Part shown: piece after piece, positions 59,876 to 64,000 of the stretch | How positions within the stretch are numbered: position 1 is the stretch's first letter | Layout of the letters: the number at the start of each line of letters is the position of its first letter | Origin: Bidens hawaiensis | Taxonomy: Eukaryota > Streptophyta > Magnoliopsida > Asterales > Asteraceae | Direction: 5' to 3' | DNA length: 64,000 bases | Assembly (NCBI GenBank): GCA_021521415.1 | Contig: JAIQDT010000824.1 | Location: forward strand, 62,001-126,000 | Notes under the pieces: generated by a model | Databases searched by the model: none | What the model saw: only the letters and a program-made list of their open reading frames with translations | Told to the model about the DNA's origin: nothing | Program-made: the position numbers and the translations under genes

Positions 59876-60652
59876 TGTTGGGTTTCGGTGGTGATCAGTT
59901 AAACTTTTGTTTATTAAAACCGGTTCAATAAACGTGATAAATAATAATTAGTCTTATTAATTAATAATTATAGACAGCGGAAAGTATACAATTAATCAGC
60001 ACCGAAACTAAACCCGACAGGATCCGATTACAGACAATACGAGTACGAGTCAAACAATAAATATATAATTAAAACTAACAATATATTTAAGTTTACCTCG
60101 GTTAATAAATAACTGGTTGAGACACCAAATGCTAACGAACCGAGCTAGGTGACACAACGAGATCAACGACCAACAGTAGCGGTGCACGACGGCAACCCGG
60201 CAGCGGCAGTGGTGTGCGGTTGCGAACGACGGCGGACAACAGGCAATCAGCTGCGGATAGCGGTGGTCGGCAGAGGCAATGGGCGGCGGCGACTGGCAGT
60301 GGCGGCGACGGAGCAGCGGCGATGGTGGTGTTGACCGGCGGTGGCTAGGGTGAAGAAGGAAAGAGATGGACTTGTTGATTGGATTAAAGTTAAGGTTAAG
60401 GTTATAAAATATCTCATATTTATATAACCCCTATTTAGGTTTAAACTAATATAGATTAGTAATAAACCCAATGGGCCAATAAGTCTATGTCTTGCTTCAA
60501 AACCCGTTCCATGTATTTTTATCTCGTTAAAGTGTCTAAACCGGTTAACTAACTTAAGCGGGTTAATGGTTCGTTACCTCACGGTGTAACTCTCACGGGT
60601 CATAACCCGGTTGGCCGTATTGACTTACCCGAACCGGTCCATAATTCCAAGA
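59876..60652 (-). mobile_element. Element A LTR (5' LTR)
   Basis: About 777 bp, partner of 13,036-13,832. The minus-strand TATA box TATATAAATA is at 60,417-60,426. The terminal CA has decayed to GA (plus strand), and several small indels separate the two LTRs. Confidence 0.85.
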
Positions 60653-62357
60653 CTACCAACTCTCTCCTAACTCTCTTTCTCTCATATCTCACGGTCAATA
60701 ACCAACACCACCAAAATCTGAAATCTCGGCTGCTTACTAGTGATTTCCGCCAGCTAGTAAGTGAGATTGATTCAAGAACTTGTTGTTAGATCCTCTTTCG
60801 GGATCTACATTCTTGAATGCTTTTGTTAGTAAAAGTTTAAACATGTCTAAGAATTTATATGTCAACAATTGGTTTGTTTGGGCCGAGATTATATGGATCA
60901 TTATTTTGCAGGCATGGTGTCGGTTTCAATTTAATGGTTGGAAGATAGACCACAGGTGTGATATCTGGGCCTTACAAGCTAAAATGTAATATGTAGGGTT
61001 ATTTTTGGTTGCCACAAAATTGCATAATAATTAGATTTCATGTTTTCACCCTGTTGAAGCAGATTCCATATCTTTGGAACTACAAGCTTCCTTGATTTAA
61101 TCTCTTTTGAAGTAGTTAACATTCACAATGAATAGACAAACTGAAACTTGGGTTAAAAATATGTGCCACAAGTTAGAAGATACATGCACGTACAGATCAT
61201 GATGAATTTGTTTGGAAGGTATGCTTTTATGGTTCTAATCAAAGTAGTATTATAATAATTTTATTTTATTTTATTTTTTATTTCTTGTGTGTCTAAATCT
61301 GCAAGTTATTATGTAAATTCCATGTTTTTTTTTTCAGGGGCGGGTTCATTTGTGAAGAACTAAATAAAACCATTGGTGCAAACGTGAAGTACTTTTATTT
61401 AAAATGCATTACAGATCTCTTCATGGCATGTTATAACTGTCTAGCGATAATAATTTTGACAGAAAATGATTCAAATGTATTACAGTTAGTTTTGTATGTA
61501 TATAGGTTATTTCTTTTTAATTTTTTTTTATTTGGTCAAATGCTTTGGTAGAAAATGATTTGTAGAAGTTTTCATTATTTTAAACTGAGGCATCAACATT
61601 TACAGAACATGTATAGCAACATTGGTGATAAATTAATGGATTGCAATTTGGTGTCGTTTTGTGCATTCTGGCATGCTTTTTTTTTTCATTTCTTTTTTTG
61701 TGTGTATTGATTTTGTCAACTCCTTTTAGCAGGAAATTGTTTGTTAAAACTGTCAATTTTATTAAACTGATGCATCATGATTTAACTTAAAACTAAATAT
61801 AGGAGTTTGGAAGCTCAGATTTTGATCCGGTTACATATAAATGGGTAGATTAGTGAGGCCAAAGACTACTAAAGAGAAGAGTCTTGGTGGCAGTTGAGGC
61901 ATTAGCTAGGCTGACCGGTTTGCATGCTGATCATTTGAGACAACGTCCGTCTTTAAAACATACAACTCTATATAAAATAAGATTGGGTTAAAATGAGTTG
62001 TTTTAGAATATAAGGTGGTATGATAAATCCATCATGTATTTGTTCATTCACAATAAATTCTATATGATAAAAAATATTTTTACGGCCTTTGTTTTTTTCT
62101 CGGTTTTGGAATAGGAATCAAACCCAAAAGTATTGTAGCCTAATAACTAATTCAACTCGTGTAATATACGGGTTTTAAAGCTAGTGATAAAATAAAAAAT
62201 ATGTTGTTAGTGAGAATTGAACTTACTACCTTACTTTTAAAGAAATTATGACTTACCAACTCAACTAGGATAAATTGATGTTAGCAATTTCTTTTTCTTA
62301 ATTGGTATAGATTCACAACTAACTATCCGCATATCACATGAGCTTTATCCTATTATA
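60653..62357. other. Intergenic target region, right side
   Basis: A CT-rich leader-like start continues the sequence cut at 13,035. Short open stretches occur (60,780-60,989; a 16-codon acceptor-preceded stretch ending in TAG at about 61,854), but none is recognised. A second Helitron-like 3' end (CGTGTAATATACGGGTTTTA, then CTAG|T) is at about 62,158-62,184. Confidence 0.4.
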
Positions 62358-62931
62358 TCTAATCTAACTATACTAATAAAGAAAATAATGAGGATGATAT
62401 GGTAATCTCACATTTATTCTAGATATAATCTCTCTTCTCATTCATCCTACATATTCATGGGTTATGGGGCAAAACCATTCTGGCAAATGAGTTATAATTT
62501 TCTTTCTAATTCTCTAATCTCTCATCTCATTCATTCTAGCTATCCATTGGGCATGGGTCAAAATAATTTTAGCAAATAGATAATATTTCCTTTCTAATTC
62601 TTTAATTCCTCACCTCATTTATCCTACTAATCCATGAGTTACGGGTCAAAACAATTTTGACACAGGGTTATAATTTCTCTTATAATTCTCTAATCTCTCA
62701 TCTCATTTATCATAACTATCCATGGGTAACGAGGCAAAACAATTTTGGCAAATGCTGTATATAAAGATATTTTTTTTGAATTTGTAAATTCGAGATTCTA
62801 AATTTCTTATTGTTTATACCCTATATTTTATTTTCTTCATGCCTTTGATGATGTTCATTTCTTTCAAATAACGAACCTTATTTATTTTTATTATTTGACA
62901 AATCATGTGTAATACACGAGTTAAAAACTAG
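62358..62931 (+). mobile_element. Non-autonomous Helitron
   Basis: The 5' end TCTAATCTAACTATACTAAT and the 3' end GTGTAATACACGAGTTAAAA then CTAG have a small hairpin (GTGT/ACAC) just before the terminus. It lies between A and T, as Helitrons require. 574 bp, no coding. The middle is four tandem repeats. Confidence 0.6.
62404..62760. repeat. Four tandem ~88-base repeats in the Helitron
   Basis: Each unit reads about CTCATCTCATTCATCCTA, CTATCCATGGGTTA, GGTCAAAACAATTTTGGCAA. Four diverged copies. Confidence 0.85.
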
Positions 62932-63067
62932 TTCAATTATATTAATTATAATCTCCTTTCACTCTTATTATCATTATGCTTATTACTTCTCAGTTTTCAT
63001 ATGGCATGTTTATCTAACGACATATTTATGGTTAATATAACTAAGGAGACACATATGGAATATAACC

Positions 63068-63842
63068 TGTTTATTAAAACCGGTTTCACTGGTGATCAGT
63101 CAAAATTTTATTTATTAAAACCGGTTTAATAAACATGACAAATAATAATTAATCTTATTAATTAATAAATGCGCAGCGGAATATAACCTAGTAATCAGCA
63201 CCGAAACTAAACCCGACAGGATCCGGTTACAAAATCATACGAGCACGGTAATAATAAACAATTTATTATTAACTATCAATGAGATAATATATACCTTGGT
63301 AATGAATAACCGGTTGAGAAACCGAGGTTCAACGAACGTTGCTAGTTAACAAACCATAACGAAACGGAGCTGTGGCGGTGCACTACGGTAGCGGCAACGG
63401 GGAACGACGTGGGCTGGTGCGGCATCCGCTTGTGGCAGTAGCCAGCTAGCGGCTGTGGCAGTGCAACTCGGAAGAGCGGAGGCTGCTTTTGGGTAATTTA
63501 CCAAAAGCGTTTGTCACCCTTTTCTTTGTCGTGTACCCAGGGAGGGAGGCAGAGAGTATCTATCTATCTATCTATACAGTCATTAGGTTATTATTATTAT
63601 TACTATAATTATAATATACTCTCAAAACTCTTCCGGCTCCCAAAGCCCAAAAAGCCCGGATTATATATTTAATTACACAAGATAATTATATATGATCATA
63701 ATCCGTTTCGTTAATCGTTTGTACAATGTACCAGTTAATCTTGTTAAGTAGATTTTATGTTTGTTGCCCAAGGTGTAACTCTTACGGGTCATAGCTCAAT
63801 CAGCTGCGTTATCTTAGTCGAACCGGTCCATTATTTCCAACA
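63068..63842 (-). mobile_element. LTR of another A-family copia copy
   Basis: It aligns with the A LTRs (TGGTGATCAG ... TTATTAAAACCGGTTTAATAA ... GCAGCGGA ... CCCGACAGGATCCG ... GAACCGGTCCATTATTTCCAACA). The left end is altered (TGTTTATTAAAACC). A polypurine tract follows on the minus strand (AAGTGGGAGACTG), so this is the 3' LTR and the body lies beyond the window. A (TATC)n run is at about 63,560-63,577. Confidence 0.75.
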
Positions 63843-64000
63843 GTCTCCCACTTGGACGACTTTCGATTAAGCTACTTAACGCTGACAGTCAGCAGTGCTC
63901 TAGCAACACACGGCTGCCCCCGACAAGGTATGACACTTTAAAGTCATTAACTAAAACATCTTGGAATGCACTATTGCAAGACAATGAGCTTATGGTAATC
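63843..64000 (-). other. 3' untranslated region of the A-family copy, cut by window end
   Basis: It matches 13,833-13,970 of element A (CGGCTGCCCCCGACAAGGTA, CTTGGAATGCACTATTGCAA) and shows what the intact LTR/polypurine junction looks like. Confidence 0.7.

Larger units (their letters stand above)
13036..60652 (-). mobile_element. Copia element A, full span including nested insertions
   Basis: Both ends start TGTTGGGTTTC and end near GGTCCANAATTCCAA. The flanks are CTACT (13,031-13,035) and CTACC (60,653-60,657), a 5-bp duplication with one mismatch. On the minus strand, order from the right is LTR, PBS, gag, protease, integrase, (insertion B), rest of integrase, RT, RNase H, (insertion F), RNase H end, LTR. 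After subtracting B and F about 7.7 kb remains, a normal copia length. Multiple stops make it non-autonomous. Confidence 0.85.

Overview
The window is nuclear DNA from a flowering plant. It holds one split host gene for a chloroplast-type rhomboid protein, long AT-rich non-coding stretches, and a very dense load of plant LTR retrotransposons primed by initiator-tRNA-Met-like sites. From remembered resemblance of the Tekay, SIRE and copia families I lean towards a eudicot of the daisy family (Asteraceae), but the sequence does not prove this. I see no bacterial features, rRNA, functional tRNA gene or CRISPR array.

Left part (1-13,035). A complete seven-exon gene on the minus strand (1889-5886) encodes a 280-residue RBL11-like plastid rhomboid. 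Its first intron holds two hAT-like elements, one inside the other, each with an 8-bp target duplication. Further left to right come a TIR element with ~110-bp inverted ends (about 6370-7680), a decayed minus-strand copia region (8100-11,140) and an LTR with its primer-binding site (11,633-11,943). A TATA-containing intergenic stretch follows.

Centre (13,036-60,652). This is a single minus-strand Ty1/copia element ('A') blown apart by later insertions. A 12.4-kb Tekay-type gypsy ('F', 14,995-27,356) sits in its RNase H region. A coding-free gypsy-like element ('B', 29,144-56,739) sits in its integrase region. B's second LTR was in turn hit by a SIRE-type copia ('C', 35,527-55,378). C's gag was hit twice by gypsy elements that are now solo LTRs ('D', 37,766-40,422; 'E', 41,755-44,818). 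Each level shows a 5-bp target duplication, exact for B, C, D and F and with one mismatch for A and E. That gives four nested levels.

Right part (60,653-64,000). Intergenic DNA continues the pre-insertion target. It is followed by a small Helitron with internal tandem repeats (62,358-62,931) and the LTR of another copy of the A family, cut by the window end.

Most interesting points: (1) the LTRs of F, B, D and E share an intron-like layout, with a GTGAGTT donor followed by CCC-TTTT-ACT, then an acceptor 236-290 bases before the LTR end; (2) F carries an unbroken extra reading frame of 204 residues with a C-terminal membrane segment upstream of gag; (3) C carries a broken third reading region of about 950 residues between pol and the 3' LTR; (4) C's LTRs, leader and spacer are packed with TAACGAATG/CATTCGTTA motifs; (5) B's LTR contains a tRNA-like A-box/B-box/T-tract unit.
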